From NCBI GenBank assembly GCA_002311025.1, contig DBYY01000002.1, positions 1 to 64,000 of the forward strand: DNA of 64,000 bases, given 5' to 3'. The notes beneath the pieces were generated by a model. It did not search any database. It saw only the letters and a list, made by a program, of their open reading frames with translations, and had not been told where the DNA came from. This DNA comes from Candidatus Proelusimicrobium tauri (GTDB taxonomy: Bacteria; Elusimicrobiota; Elusimicrobia; Elusimicrobiales; Elusimicrobiaceae). Every line of letters begins with the position of its first letter. Positions within the stretch are counted from its first letter, which is position 1. This document shows, piece after piece, positions 7,937 to 19,000 of the stretch. Both the position numbers and the translations under genes were made by a program.

Positions 7937-10900
7937 ATGAAAAAATTATTAAACAAAAACAATTTATTTTACGTTTTAATGGCATTTATTTTACTTGTTA
8001 TCGTTGGTTTAACTTGGATTAATATACATCAAGATAAACCCGTTAATTTAGATAGGAACGCAGGCCTTACCCCGAAAGATAATACAATTGTTCTTGAAGT
8101 TGAACCTCTTACATCAAGAAATGCTTTTATTAACTCAAATGGAGAAACTATTTTACGTCCTATTCCTACTTTAAATATTTCCGCGAAAGAAGGAAACGAA
8201 AGTTCCGGCTCTTCTTGGGATAGTGATTGCGAAGAAGATTGTGATTTTTCTGATACTTCAAGAGACGGAAACGAATTTATTGCTTTTGAGTATCAGGATA
8301 AAGATGTTTCTTCTTTAATAACAATGACACCTGAAAGAAGCGGAACTTGGTTTGCGCATGGCGGAAGCAGACTTGTTTTTACCCCCCAAAAAGATTGGTT
8401 GCCTGAACAGAAATATACCGTTACCATAAGTAAAGATTTAATAGCACCGGAAGTTAAAGTAGATAAAACAAAATTAACTTTTACAACTCCCGATAATTCA
8501 ATAATTATTGAAAAATTATCCCTTGATAAAGATTATACGCAAAAGAAGAAATTTGATATAAATGCAAAGGTTTTTGCTACCTATCCTTTAGACGAAAAAA
8601 AGTTTGCCAAAGGAGTTTCTTTGACTTTGGATAAAAAAGCCCTTACTCCGCAAATTACTTTTGATACTTATAAAAGATATGCCTTTATCAAATATGAAAA
8701 TGTTTCAATTTTACCCAAAGAACAAGTAGCAAATTTGGAAATAAAACATAATAAAGAAACAAAGCGTTCTTCTATTAATATACCTTCACAAAGTAAATAT
8801 TTTAAAATAATTGACATCGCGGCTACCGTGCAGAAAAATGAAAAAAATGTCCCCGAACAATTGCTTGTTATAGAATTTTCCGACTATGTCGATTCAAAAC
8901 AATTAAAAGATAAAGTTGATGCTTATTTAGTAAAAAAAGGAACTAAAATTACAACTAAAGTTTTAAATACGGCAAAAAAACTTCCATTAGAACAAGTTGT
9001 TGCGGAAGAAGAAACTAATATACACTCCTTTAAGTTCGATTTTAACGACGAGAAATCCGAATACAATATTTATGTCAAAGTAAAACCGGTTATAGTTTCT
9101 CAAAGTGGTTTTACAATAACAAAAGAACAAGAATCAAGCGTAAGAGTGCCGCAATATCCTAAAGAAATTTCTATTATGGGTGATGGCGCAATTATTCCTT
9201 TAAGCAGCAGTAAAGTTTTAAATATGGTTAGTTTGGGAGTAGATAAATTTACTGTTACACTTGCACGTATTCTACCCAATCAAATTAATCACTTGATTTC
9301 TCAAACTTATGGGAATATAAAAAATCCTCAATTCAGAAATTACTCTTTTGATGAAAAAAATATGAGTGAAGTTTTTACAAAAGATATTAAACTTAATTCC
9401 GATTATAAAACACCCAATTATTCTTCTGTAAACTTGGCCGATTATATGAAACAGGGCAAAGGTTTGTTTTTGGTAAATGCCAAAGCCGATTGGCAAGTAG
9501 AGGATAGGCGTTTAATTATGGTCAGCGATATAGGTATAATTTACAAAGAGGCCGAAGATGGTACATCCAAATTATATGCCGTATCCCTTGCCCAAGAAAA
9601 ACCTTTAAAAAATGCCAAAGTGGAAGTTTTGGCCGTAAACGGAACGGTTATTAAAACCTTATATACAAATGATGAAGGTATTGCTGAAATACCCGATTTG
9701 TCCGACTATGAATATGAAAAAGAGCCGGTTGCTTTTATTGTTAAAACGGATAATGACTTTAATTATATTCCTTATAATAGAGGCGATAGATATGTCAGTT
9801 ATTCTAAATACGATGTTTCCGGTGATATTTACGACAGAGATTTGGAAGTTTTTGCTTGGACTGACAGAGGTCTTTATTTGCCCGGCGAGAAAGTGGATTT
9901 TGCCTTAATTGCCAAAAATAAAAATTGGACCACTACCGCAGGCTTACCTATCAATATAAGAATCACCGACCCGCGCGGAACAAAAGTATTTGAGAAAGAT
10001 TTTTCTCTCACAAAAGAAGGTTTGATGGACTTTTCTTATCAATTGCAAGAAACTTCCCCCATAGGGCATTATGTTATAGATATTTACTTTAGAAGAAAAG
10101 ATGATAAGGATTATTTAAGTTTCTTAAGCGACACTTCTTTTAAAGTAGAAGAATATGAAGAAGATAAAATAAAAGTTTCTTCTTCTATATCGACGGAAAA
10201 AGCAAAAGGTTGGTTCTTGACGAAGGATCCTCTTAAAGTTGATGTGGAAGTGCAAAATCTCTATGGTTCTGCCGCGCAAGGTAATGAGGTTAAAGGAAAA
10301 GTAAGATTAGTGCCCAGTGCCTTCTCCTTTAAGGATTTCAGTGATTATAAATTTATTGATAATTCACAAGATGATGAGACTTTAATTTATCCTGAAACAA
10401 TTTCTTTAACACCGCAAAAAACTGATGTTGAAGGAAAAACAACTTTTGAAATAGATTTAAACAAATATTCCAAAGGAACTTACTCTATGCGCTTTACAGC
10501 AGAGGCCTTTGAGCAGGAAAGTTCTAAATCTGTTTCCTCTTATGCTTCTGCTTTAATTTCCCCCCAAGAATATATTGTGGGGTATAAAACAGTTTCAAGT
10601 TTATCTTTCTTAAATAAAAATGCGGAAGCAAAAATCAATTATATCGCTTTAAATAATAATCTTGAAAAGATTGATTTAAGAGGTCTTACCCTTGTTTTAA
10701 AAGAATTAAAATATGTTTCCGCTTTGACAAAACAATACGATGGGTATCGTTATCAAACAGTTTTGCAGGAAAAAGAAATTTCCAAACAAAATTTTGAGAT
10801 AGCCAAACAAGGTTTGGATTTTGTTTTGCCTACCGATAAACCGGGAAAATATGCTTTAGTTTTATATAATTCCTCAGGTGAAAGTTTAAGCAAAGTTGAG

Positions 10901-13540
10901 TTCTTTGTAGCAGGTAACACCAATACATCTTTTAACTTAGAAAAAGATGCCCAACTTACTATGTATCTTAATAAAGATAACTTTATTCCGGGTGAAGAAA
11001 TTGAAATTAATCTTATAACTCCTTATGCAGGTGTCGGATTGATTACCCTAGAAAGCGATGATGTTTATGCTTCAAAATGGTTTACAACAGATACAAACAG
11101 CACCGTTCAAAAGATAAAGATTCCTAATACGGTTGAGGGCGGTGTTTATGTAAATGTTTCTTTTGCAAGAAGGATGACTTCTGAAGAAATATTTGTTTCA
11201 CCTTACAGTTATACAGTTAAATATGTTAAGGTTGAACCTGTAAACAAAACTTTAAATATTGATTTAAAAATGCCCGAGCGTGTTCAACCGGGAGAAGAAC
11301 TTAAGATAGAATATAAAACTTCCGCACCTGCAAAAATTATTGTGTTTGGCTCAAGCGAAGGGCTTTTGCAAGTGGCAAGATACAGAACACCTAATCCGTT
11401 AAATTATTTCTTCCGCAAGAAAATGCTGGATGTTAGGACTTATCAAATACTTGATTTGTTCTTACCGGATTTTACCGTGATGAAGGAAACCCTTGCAGTA
11501 GGCGGTGATACTTCGTCAGAAAGTGCCCTGGATTTGCTTTTGGCAAATGAGTTTAGACGCAATCGTTTAGCGCCGGTAACTTTCTGGAGTTCTGTTTTAC
11601 AAGCGGAAAAAACGACAAAAACTTATACCTATAAAGTGCCGGATTATTTTAACGGTACAATGAGAATTATGGCTGTTGCCGTTAATGAAAAAGGCGTCGG
11701 TTCCGAAGTAAATAATGTAAAGGTAAAAGCACCTGTTATTTTAAATATGTCGGCACCGCGTATGGCGGCCCCGGGTGATATTTTTGAAGTTGGCTTAAGA
11801 ATTGCAAATGAACACGAAAAATTATCACAAGGTGATTTTACGGCGGAAATAAAGACTACCGAAGGTTTGAAAGTCGTCGGTTCGGAAAAGCAAGATATTT
11901 CTCTTGCAAAAGGAGCACAAAAAACGATTTACTTTAAAGTTCAGGCCTTAGATAAGTTCGGCAATAATGATATTACCGCCACCGTTAAGGAGAAATCTTT
12001 AAATGAAACTTACAAGACTACATACAGTTTAAGTGTTAGACCGGCAAGTCCCTACAAAGTAAATATAGATATGGGAAATGACTTAAATAAAAAGTTCACC
12101 ATTAAAGATTTTGTCCTTAGAGATTTATATACTTACAGGGAAAACAGAACTTTATCCGTTTCCCAAAATCCTTTGGCTTTGTTCTTATCTTTAGATACTT
12201 TCCTAAAGAATTATCCTTATGGCTGCACAGAGCAAATTTCAAGTAAAGTTTTCCCCCGTTTGGCCTACGGCGTAAATAAAGGTAAAGAAGAACAAAAACA
12301 AGTTCAGGAAGAATTAAATGTTCTGCTTGATAAATTGGTATCAAGACAAAATGAACAAGGTGCAATATCTTTGTGGGATAACGGATACGGCGATGATGAA
12401 CTGACAATGTATGTTTCCGATTTGCTCTTGAGCGCAGAAGAACTTGGCTACAATATCAGAAGACCCGTTTTAAATAAGGCAATGGAGAGAATAAAGAAAT
12501 ATATTTCTCGCGTGCCTTACAGTGATTCCCAAGCGAAATTGATGGTTTACGGGCATTATTTGCTTGCAAAAGACGGTGATAGTTTCGGTTCTTATTTATC
12601 TTCTTTGGAAAATTATCTTGATAAAAATATGCCGTCTTACAAACAAAATATAGAAGGTGCTTATTTGGCGGCAACATACCAAATGCTCCAAGATAAGAAA
12701 AAAGCGCAAGATTTAATAAAATCTTATGAACCGCAAGATAAAGAAAAATATACTTATTACAGCGATTACGACACAAGTTTAACCCGCAATGCAAAGTATA
12801 TTTATATAGTTGCCAAGTATTTCCCCGAGCAGTTAAAAAATAAGAAAGAAAAAGAAATTTTAAAACTTATGGTAAGGGATATTGTTATGAATAATTACAA
12901 TACCTTCTCCGCAAGTTATTCTATGGCTGCTTTGGCCTTGTATGCGCAGCAATTTAAGACGGCTGAAACATTATTTAAAATTACCTGTAAAGATACACCG
13001 CTTAAGGTTAAAGAGGGTGATATTACAAGTGTTTCCGCATTGCCTTTATCTTGTAAAAATATAGATGTTTCTGCGGATAAAGAAGCACCGCTTGGGAACT
13101 TCTGGTATTTAGAACAATCCGGTTATGATAAACAAGCACCGAAGAAATATTCTAACGGAATAGAAATCTATAAAGAATTTTTAAATGAAAAAGGCGAAGT
13201 CGCAAAAGAAATTAAAGCAGGCGAAGATTTAACGGTCAGAATTAAAATTAAATCTCTGACTGGAAAAACAATCTCCAACGTTGCTGTTGTTGATATGTTT
13301 GCAAGCCCATTTGTTTTTGTTAGAGATTCCTTGCAAGGCCATTACACTTTTGCCGAACATAAAGAAGACCGCTTGGTTATCTTCGGCGATTACGGGCCGC
13401 AAACTTCTACTTTAACTTATAAAGTAAAAGTTGCTAACGCGGGTGAATTTGTTGTTCCTGCCGTAACGGCGCAAGCAATGTATAACAATGCTTTAAATGC
13501 AAGCGGCGAAGAAGGCAAATTAATTGTTCAAAAACGTTAA
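7937..13540 (+). CDS. Bacterial alpha-2-macroglobulin family protein
   Basis: A 1867-aa envelope protein that traps proteases, by family knowledge. An N-terminal hydrophobic segment (about residues 8-27) serves as signal or anchor; no lipobox is seen. A large beta-rich MG-domain array follows, then the thioester motif GCTEQ at residues 1429-1433 (Cys1430, Gln1433) in the context YPYGCTEQIS, and a C-terminal thioester-helical and receptor-like region. The length matches bacterial YfhM-type proteins (about 1600-1900 aa). An acidic Ser/Asp/Cys-rich stretch near residues 92-112 is not typical of the family. It overlaps the downstream PBP1C gene by 17 bases, the classic pairing in which the inhibitor guards the envelope while PBP1C repairs peptidoglycan. 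Confidence 0.93.
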   Translation: MKKLLNKNNLFYVLMAFILLVIVGLTWINIHQDKPVNLDRNAGLTPKDNTIVLEVEPLTSRNAFINSNGETILRPIPTLNISAKEGNESSGSSWDSDCEEDCDFSDTSRDGNEFIAFEYQDKDVSSLITMTPERSGTWFAHGGSRLVFTPQKDWLPEQKYTVTISKDLIAPEVKVDKTKLTFTTPDNSIIIEKLSLDKDYTQKKKFDINAKVFATYPLDEKKFAKGVSLTLDKKALTPQITFDTYKRYAFIKYENVSILPKEQVANLEIKHNKETKRSSINIPSQSKYFKIIDIAATVQKNEKNVPEQLLVIEFSDYVDSKQLKDKVDAYLVKKGTKITTKVLNTAKKLPLEQVVAEEETNIHSFKFDFNDEKSEYNIYVKVKPVIVSQSGFTITKEQESSVRVPQYPKEISIMGDGAIIPLSSSKVLNMVSLGVDKFTVTLARILPNQINHLISQTYGNIKNPQFRNYSFDEKNMSEVFTKDIKLNSDYKTPNYSSVNLADYMKQGKGLFLVNAKADWQVEDRRLIMVSDIGIIYKEAEDGTSKLYAVSLAQEKPLKNAKVEVLAVNGTVIKTLYTNDEGIAEIPDLSDYEYEKEPVAFIVKTDNDFNYIPYNRGDRYVSYSKYDVSGDIYDRDLEVFAWTDRGLYLPGEKVDFALIAKNKNWTTTAGLPINIRITDPRGTKVFEKDFSLTKEGLMDFSYQLQETSPIGHYVIDIYFRRKDDKDYLSFLSDTSFKVEEYEEDKIKVSSSISTEKAKGWFLTKDPLKVDVEVQNLYGSAAQGNEVKGKVRLVPSAFSFKDFSDYKFIDNSQDDETLIYPETISLTPQKTDVEGKTTFEIDLNKYSKGTYSMRFTAEAFEQESSKSVSSYASALISPQEYIVGYKTVSSLSFLNKNAEAKINYIALNNNLEKIDLRGLTLVLKELKYVSALTKQYDGYRYQTVLQEKEISKQNFEIAKQGLDFVLPTDKPGKYALVLYNSSGESLSKVEFFVAGNTNTSFNLEKDAQLTMYLNKDNFIPGEEIEINLITPYAGVGLITLESDDVYASKWFTTDTNSTVQKIKIPNTVEGGVYVNVSFARRMTSEEIFVSPYSYTVKYVKVEPVNKTLNIDLKMPERVQPGEELKIEYKTSAPAKIIVFGSSEGLLQVARYRTPNPLNYFFRKKMLDVRTYQILDLFLPDFTVMKETLAVGGDTSSESALDLLLANEFRRNRLAPVTFWSSVLQAEKTTKTYTYKVPDYFNGTMRIMAVAVNEKGVGSEVNNVKVKAPVILNMSAPRMAAPGDIFEVGLRIANEHEKLSQGDFTAEIKTTEGLKVVGSEKQDISLAKGAQKTIYFKVQALDKFGNNDITATVKEKSLNETYKTTYSLSVRPASPYKVNIDMGNDLNKKFTIKDFVLRDLYTYRENRTLSVSQNPLALFLSLDTFLKNYPYGCTEQISSKVFPRLAYGVNKGKEEQKQVQEELNVLLDKLVSRQNEQGAISLWDNGYGDDELTMYVSDLLLSAEELGYNIRRPVLNKAMERIKKYISRVPYSDSQAKLMVYGHYLLAKDGDSFGSYLSSLENYLDKNMPSYKQNIEGAYLAATYQMLQDKKKAQDLIKSYEPQDKEKYTYYSDYDTSLTRNAKYIYIVAKYFPEQLKNKKEKEILKLMVRDIVMNNYNTFSASYSMAALALYAQQFKTAETLFKITCKDTPLKVKEGDITSVSALPLSCKNIDVSADKEAPLGNFWYLEQSGYDKQAPKKYSNGIEIYKEFLNEKGEVAKEIKAGEDLTVRIKIKSLTGKTISNVAVVDMFASPFVFVRDSLQGHYTFAEHKEDRLVIFGDYGPQTSTLTYKVKVANAGEFVVPAVTAQAMYNNALNASGEEGKLIVQKR

Positions 13541-15860
13541 AAAAACTTTTCGTCTTAATACGCATACTATCAAGATTTTTCTAACGGTAGTATGCGTATT
13601 ATTTATTGTTTTTGTTTGCTGGAGAATTTGCCGCCCGCCCTTACTTAAAAATTACACTTTTTCAAAATCTTTTTTTCTGAAAGATGGCACTTTGGCGCGT
13701 TTTACAACTTCCTATGATGATAAATACCGCTTATTTATCCCCCTTGAAGAAATACCTAAAGAAATGCAGGAAGCACTTTTACTTTACGAAGATAAACATT
13801 TTTATAAACACTTCGGAGTAAACTTTGTTTCACTTTGGCGTGCTTTTAAGGAAACATATATAAGTAAAAGTCGCCGTGTAGGTGCTTCCACGATAACTAT
13901 GCAGACGGCAAGAATTTTATTTAATTTAGATACAAAAACTTTCTTAGGTAAAGTAAAACAGATTTTTTATGCTTTGTATCTTGAACTTTTTTATTCAAAA
14001 AAAGAAATTTTGGAGGCCTATTTGAACACTGCTCCTTACGGGTATAATATTGAAGGTGTGGGCGCGGCTTCTTTGATTTATTTTCATAAAAGAGTTCAGG
14101 ATTTGGTTTTAAGCGATATTTTGACACTGACCGTTGTTCCGCAAAACCCTAATCAAAGGCGTCCGTCTATAAAAAAAGGTTATGAAAATATGGCAAAACT
14201 GCGCCAAAATCTATTTCAAAGATGGTTGACAACACACCCTCAGGATAAAAAATATGAAACTTTTTTGAAAATAAAAAGCAATATTTTTTCCCCCGCTGAT
14301 TTACCTTTTTATATACCCCATACCGTTGATTACCTTAACAGTTTTGTTTATGAAACGGAAGTTTTTACTTCGCTTGATTTGCCTTTACAGCAACTTGTGG
14401 AAAAGACGGCAAAAGAATTTATAAATAAAAAAGCCTCTTCTAATTTAAGTAATGCCGCCGTAATTTTGCTTAACACAAAAACAATGAAAGTTGAGGCGGC
14501 GCTGGGTTCTGTAAACTTTTTTGATAATTCCATTTCCGGGCAGGTAAACGGTTTTGTTTCGCAAAGGATGTCCGGTTCTACTTTAAAACCTTTTGTTTAC
14601 GGACTTGCTTTAGATCAAGGTATAATACATCCCTTAACTTTGTTAAAAGATACGCCGCGTTATTTTGGTATTTACGCGCCGGAAAACTCCGATAATCAAT
14701 TTTTAGGTCCTGTTTCGGCAAGAGATGCATTGATAAACAGCCGCAATATCCCCGCCATAGATTTGGGTGTGAAAGTGGGGATGGATAACTTTATAAATAT
14801 ACTTAAAACCGCCGGCGTGCGTAATTTAAAACCGGCTGATTATTACGGAATCAGCGGCGTTATAGGCAGTATAGATATTTCCTTGCTTGAACTTGCTAAA
14901 TTATATGCGGCTATTGCTAACGGCGGAAAAGTGCAAAATGTAAGTTTTTTAAAAGACGAAGAAATTAAAGAAGAAGGAACAATTTTATCGCAGGAAGCAA
15001 GTTTTGTTTTGTTTGATATGATGACTTATAATCCTTTGTTTAATCATAAAAAAATTTATAATTATCTTGGCGAAAAAATAAAAGTTGCGTGGAAAACAGG
15101 CACTTCTTTTGCTTTTAAAGATGCTTGGGCTGTGGGTATTTTTGGCGATTATGTGCTTGGCGTGTGGGTAGGTAATTTTGACGGGAGAAGCAATAATAAT
15201 GTTTTTGGCAGAACCGGTGCGGGCGAGTTATTTACAACTTTAATAGAAAAAATAGTTAAAACAGAAAAATCTTATTTTAATCCGCCTATTTACCCCACCG
15301 AAAAAGTGGTAAAAACAACTTTTTGTGCCGTTGACGGTGGCTTACCAAATAAATATTGCCCTACTTTAACGGAAGATTATTTTATTTTAGGTAAATCACC
15401 TATAAAAATGTCAAATATTTTCAGACCTGTTTTTATAAATAAAAAAACAGGTTTAAGGGCTTGCTATGAAGAAGAAGGCAAAACCTATACCCGCATTTAT
15501 GAATTTTGGGAATCAGATTTGGAAGCACTTTTTAATAAAGCAAAAATTTATCACTTAAAACCCCCCTTATATGAAGAAGGGTGTGAAATTAAGACAGATA
15601 CTAGTACCAAAAATAAACCGGAAATTTTAACTCCGCGCCCAGATATTACCTATTATGCTAACGGCGAAAATATTGCTTTAAGGGCAAGTGCGGGTGCGGA
15701 CGCTTCAAAATTATATTGGTTTGTTGATGGCAATTTTGCTTGCTCAAGCAAAACGGGCGAACCTTGTTTTATCCACACAGAAGCCGGTGTGCATAAGTTA
15801 TTACTTTTGGATGATTTAGATAGGTATGCCGCATCTTCCTTTAAAGTTGCAGTAAAATAA
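13524..15860 (+). CDS. pbpC: Penicillin-binding protein 1C (bifunctional peptidoglycan synthase)
   Basis: A 778-aa protein, the usual length of PBP1C. A membrane anchor lies at residues about 15-35. The GT51 glycosyltransferase domain (about 60-230) has the catalytic motif YEDKHFYKHFG near residue 89 and GASTITMQ. The transpeptidase has S352-T-L-K355 (SxxK), SRN near 405 and K524-T-G (KTGT), so all three active-site motifs are intact. A C-terminal beta-domain (about 690-778) matches the BiPBP_C type. It polymerises and cross-links glycan in the periplasm. It overlaps the alpha-2-macroglobulin gene by 17 bases and is almost certainly co-transcribed with it. A perfect inverted repeat lies inside its first codons (13556-13601). 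Confidence 0.95.
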   Translation: MFKNVKKTFRLNTHTIKIFLTVVCVLFIVFVCWRICRPPLLKNYTFSKSFFLKDGTLARFTTSYDDKYRLFIPLEEIPKEMQEALLLYEDKHFYKHFGVNFVSLWRAFKETYISKSRRVGASTITMQTARILFNLDTKTFLGKVKQIFYALYLELFYSKKEILEAYLNTAPYGYNIEGVGAASLIYFHKRVQDLVLSDILTLTVVPQNPNQRRPSIKKGYENMAKLRQNLFQRWLTTHPQDKKYETFLKIKSNIFSPADLPFYIPHTVDYLNSFVYETEVFTSLDLPLQQLVEKTAKEFINKKASSNLSNAAVILLNTKTMKVEAALGSVNFFDNSISGQVNGFVSQRMSGSTLKPFVYGLALDQGIIHPLTLLKDTPRYFGIYAPENSDNQFLGPVSARDALINSRNIPAIDLGVKVGMDNFINILKTAGVRNLKPADYYGISGVIGSIDISLLELAKLYAAIANGGKVQNVSFLKDEEIKEEGTILSQEASFVLFDMMTYNPLFNHKKIYNYLGEKIKVAWKTGTSFAFKDAWAVGIFGDYVLGVWVGNFDGRSNNNVFGRTGAGELFTTLIEKIVKTEKSYFNPPIYPTEKVVKTTFCAVDGGLPNKYCPTLTEDYFILGKSPIKMSNIFRPVFINKKTGLRACYEEEGKTYTRIYEFWESDLEALFNKAKIYHLKPPLYEEGCEIKTDTSTKNKPEILTPRPDITYYANGENIALRASAGADASKLYWFVDGNFACSSKTGEPCFIHTEAGVHKLLLLDDLDRYAASSFKVAVK
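13556..13601 (+). repeat. Perfect 14-bp inverted repeat inside the pbpC 5' coding region
   Basis: The arm at 13556-13569 (TAATACGCATACTA) is exactly complementary to 13588-13601, with an 18-base spacer, and is followed by a T-rich stretch. It begins 16 bases after the alpha-2-macroglobulin stop and lies inside the codons of the PBP1C membrane anchor. It could reduce read-through or translation between the two genes. Confidence 0.7.
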
Positions 15861-16023
15861 CCCCCCATATACTTTATATATAACCAAATTAAGAGCAAAA
15901 AAACCTAAGAAAAACCCTATTTTCTTTTATTAGCGCATTTTTTGGGTAAATTTTGTATTGTATCGTCTGTAAAAAAATAAAAAAAATCGCTATTTAAAGG
16001 GTAAAAATAGGCCTTTTTTTTAT
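15861..16023. other. AT-rich spacer between pbpC and the giant autotransporter
   Basis: No gene is visible. A weak AAAGG / CCTTT hairpin at about 15996-16016 followed by seven T may be a poor terminator for pbpC. The rest is A/T-rich without clear structure. Confidence 0.4.
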
Positions 16024-16080
16024 TTGTATAAATTTTCCGAAAATGGTATCATAAAAGAGTAGTTAAAATTCATATAGGAG
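16024..16080 (+). promoter_or_regulatory. Promoter and ribosome site of the giant autotransporter
   Basis: TTGTAT (16024-16029), 17-base spacer, TATCAT (16047-16052) preceded by TGG (extended -10). A TAGGAGA ribosome site at 16074-16080 lies seven bases before the ATG at 16088. Confidence 0.7.
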
Positions 16081-16087
16081 ACACGAA

Positions 16088-19000
16088 ATGACTCTAAGAA
16101 GTATTAAAAAGATACTTTCTATTACTCTTAGTGTTTTATTTTTGTTGCAGCAAGGCGGATTTGTCTTTGCTACAACAAATGTAAGCACATGGGCTGACTT
16201 GCAAGCAGGTATTGCAGGCACCCAAGACGAGTACAATGTAACTACGGCTCTAACTGCAGATACTTCCCCCAATGGGACTTTGAACATCACTGCAGACGGC
16301 TATTCAGTTACCGGAGCATCCTTAACCGAAAATGGTACACACGATACTTTAGTTAATATCGCAAGTGCCACTACTTTTGGTTTAGGCAATGATATTTCAG
16401 GCAGCATTGTTAACAATGGTGTTTTGAATTATTCCGGCAGCAGTTTAGCAAACGGAACCGTAACAGGAAACGGAACTTTAAATTTCAATGGGGCTAGTGT
16501 TACAAATGCAAACACTATTAACCAAAGTGCTGTTTCTGTAAACGCAGCAAGCACATTAACAAATAATGCTGCTGTTAATGCGACAACCTTCACAAATAAT
16601 GGTGTGGTTGATAATAATGCCGCAATTACCGGCACTATTACCAATACGGGGACGTTAACTTCCTCCGCTGATTATTTAATCGGCGCAGTGGAAAATAACA
16701 ACACACTTAATTTGGAAGGAGGCTGGATTGACAACTCAATCTCCGGCACCGGTAATACAAATATTAATGGCCACACAGTCAGCAATGCTAATATTACACA
16801 AAATAGTGTTAATATCTATAATTCTAATCTTACACAAGATGGTGTATTGACTGCTACTGTCAATAATGATTCCGGTTCTTGGTTTTCAATTGATCCTGAT
16901 AATTTAGCCGGAGATGTCGTTAATGACGGAACAATGGATTTTTCTATTGGTGATGGCGGCACTTTAGCACAAAATATTACAGGCACAGGTTTAACCCTCG
17001 TTAATTATGATATGGAAGTTGCACTTAATGATGCAAATTCTATCAGTCAAGATACAATTCACATTGAAGCGGGTTCTTCTTTAACAGCAAATGCTTCTAA
17101 TTTAAGTGCAACAACACAAATCCTTAATGATGGTCAATTAAACTTAACCGGCGGTACAAATAATAACGCTATTAACGGCGATGGTGCTGTTGAGTTCAAC
17201 GGCGAAAGTGTTATTAACAACGGTGCTATTGACCAACAGACAGGTGGCGTAGTCAATAATGCATATACTTTAGAAAACAATGCTTTGATTACTGCTGAAA
17301 TTACAAATAATGACCTTATGGGACTTTATTCTACTGCCGATAATTTAAACGGCTTAGTTCATAATGCAGGTTATTTATTTTTACAAGGCGGAACTACACA
17401 AAACGCTATTGACGGCGACGGTGATTTAATTATCAACACAGCCGCCTTAAGCAATACTTATAATATTGCCCAAACAAAACTTACAGCATATACGGACTTT
17501 GAAAACAGCGGTATTGTTTCTTTAACCAATTTAGAAACAGATGCTGCTGCTACCGTTTCTAACACTAACAGTATAACTGTTACAAACAATGTTAACAACG
17601 CAGGTACAATTAACAACCAAGCAGGCGCTACTTTTGATAATAGTGCTTCTACTGGTGTTATCAATAATACCGGCACAGTTAATAACTATGGGACATTTAA
17701 TGCTTACAGCATTACTAACGACGCTACTTTTAATAACAGCAGCGATTTGTCCTTTAACGATGTAACAAATAATGGCACTTTCCATCAGGTTGATGGAACA
17801 ATGAACGTAGTTGATACAACCGCTACATTTGATAACTTTGGTTCTTTTGTTGTTGATGATGGTAACGTTTATCTTGATACTTTGACCAACATCGGCACTG
17901 TTACAAGCGCTGGTTATATTAACGCAGAGAATTTAACCAATAATAATTCACTTGAAAATAATTTCATTGTTGAAACTTCTCATTTTGTCAATAATGCTAC
18001 AATGACAGGAACAGGAACTACCAGCATTACCGGTGATTCTGAAAACAATGGAACTATTACACAAGGTTTAGTAACTATTGATAATAATGCTACATTTGAT
18101 AACAACGGCCTTTTAGCGTCAGAGGTTACAAATGCAAGCGGTTCTACCTTGAATTCCGACCCGGATAATTTGGGCGGTAATGTAGCAAACGACGGAACCT
18201 TAAACCTTAATGAAGCAGGCACCTTATCTATTAATGTTACCGGTGCAGGCGAAACTAATATTTACGGCGATTTAGATAATCAAGGTTCTGTTTATCAACA
18301 ATATATTAACATTGATTCAGGCGTTGTTGTAACAACAAACGCTTCTAACTTGACTGCTACCGATACTACCGATGGTATTAAAAACGAAGGTGTAATTAAT
18401 TATACAGGCGGTACAACAGGTAATGTTATCACTGGTAACGGTCGTGTTGATATTACCGGCTATGTAACAAATACCGGTGATATTACACAAACAACCGTAA
18501 GCAATACCGGCGTTTTCACAAACAATGGCACAGTTACGGCAAATCTTAATAATTCACATGATATTGAAGGAACCGGTTCTATTGAAACAGGAACAGGTAT
18601 TTCTTCAAATACCGGCAATATTACTCAAAATGCTATAACAAACAATGGTACTTTTGATAATAGCGGCCATATTACAGTTAATAACTTAACCAACAACTCC
18701 ACTTTCAACACTAATGCTGATTTACTCAGCGTTGCAAACGGAGTTGCTAACGACGGAACTTTAAACATCACAGGCGGCACCAATGCCAATGCTATTACCG
18801 GTGCAGGTGTTACCAACTTTACAAATGATGTTACTAACGCAGGTTCCATCACTCAAACAACTGTTACAAACAGCGGCAATTTGACCAACAACGGCACAAT
18901 TACTGCGGCTGTTTCTAACACAGGAACTTTAACCTCTAATGGCGCAGACATTACAGGTGATATTAATAACAGCGGTTCTTATGTAATTACCGATGGTAAT

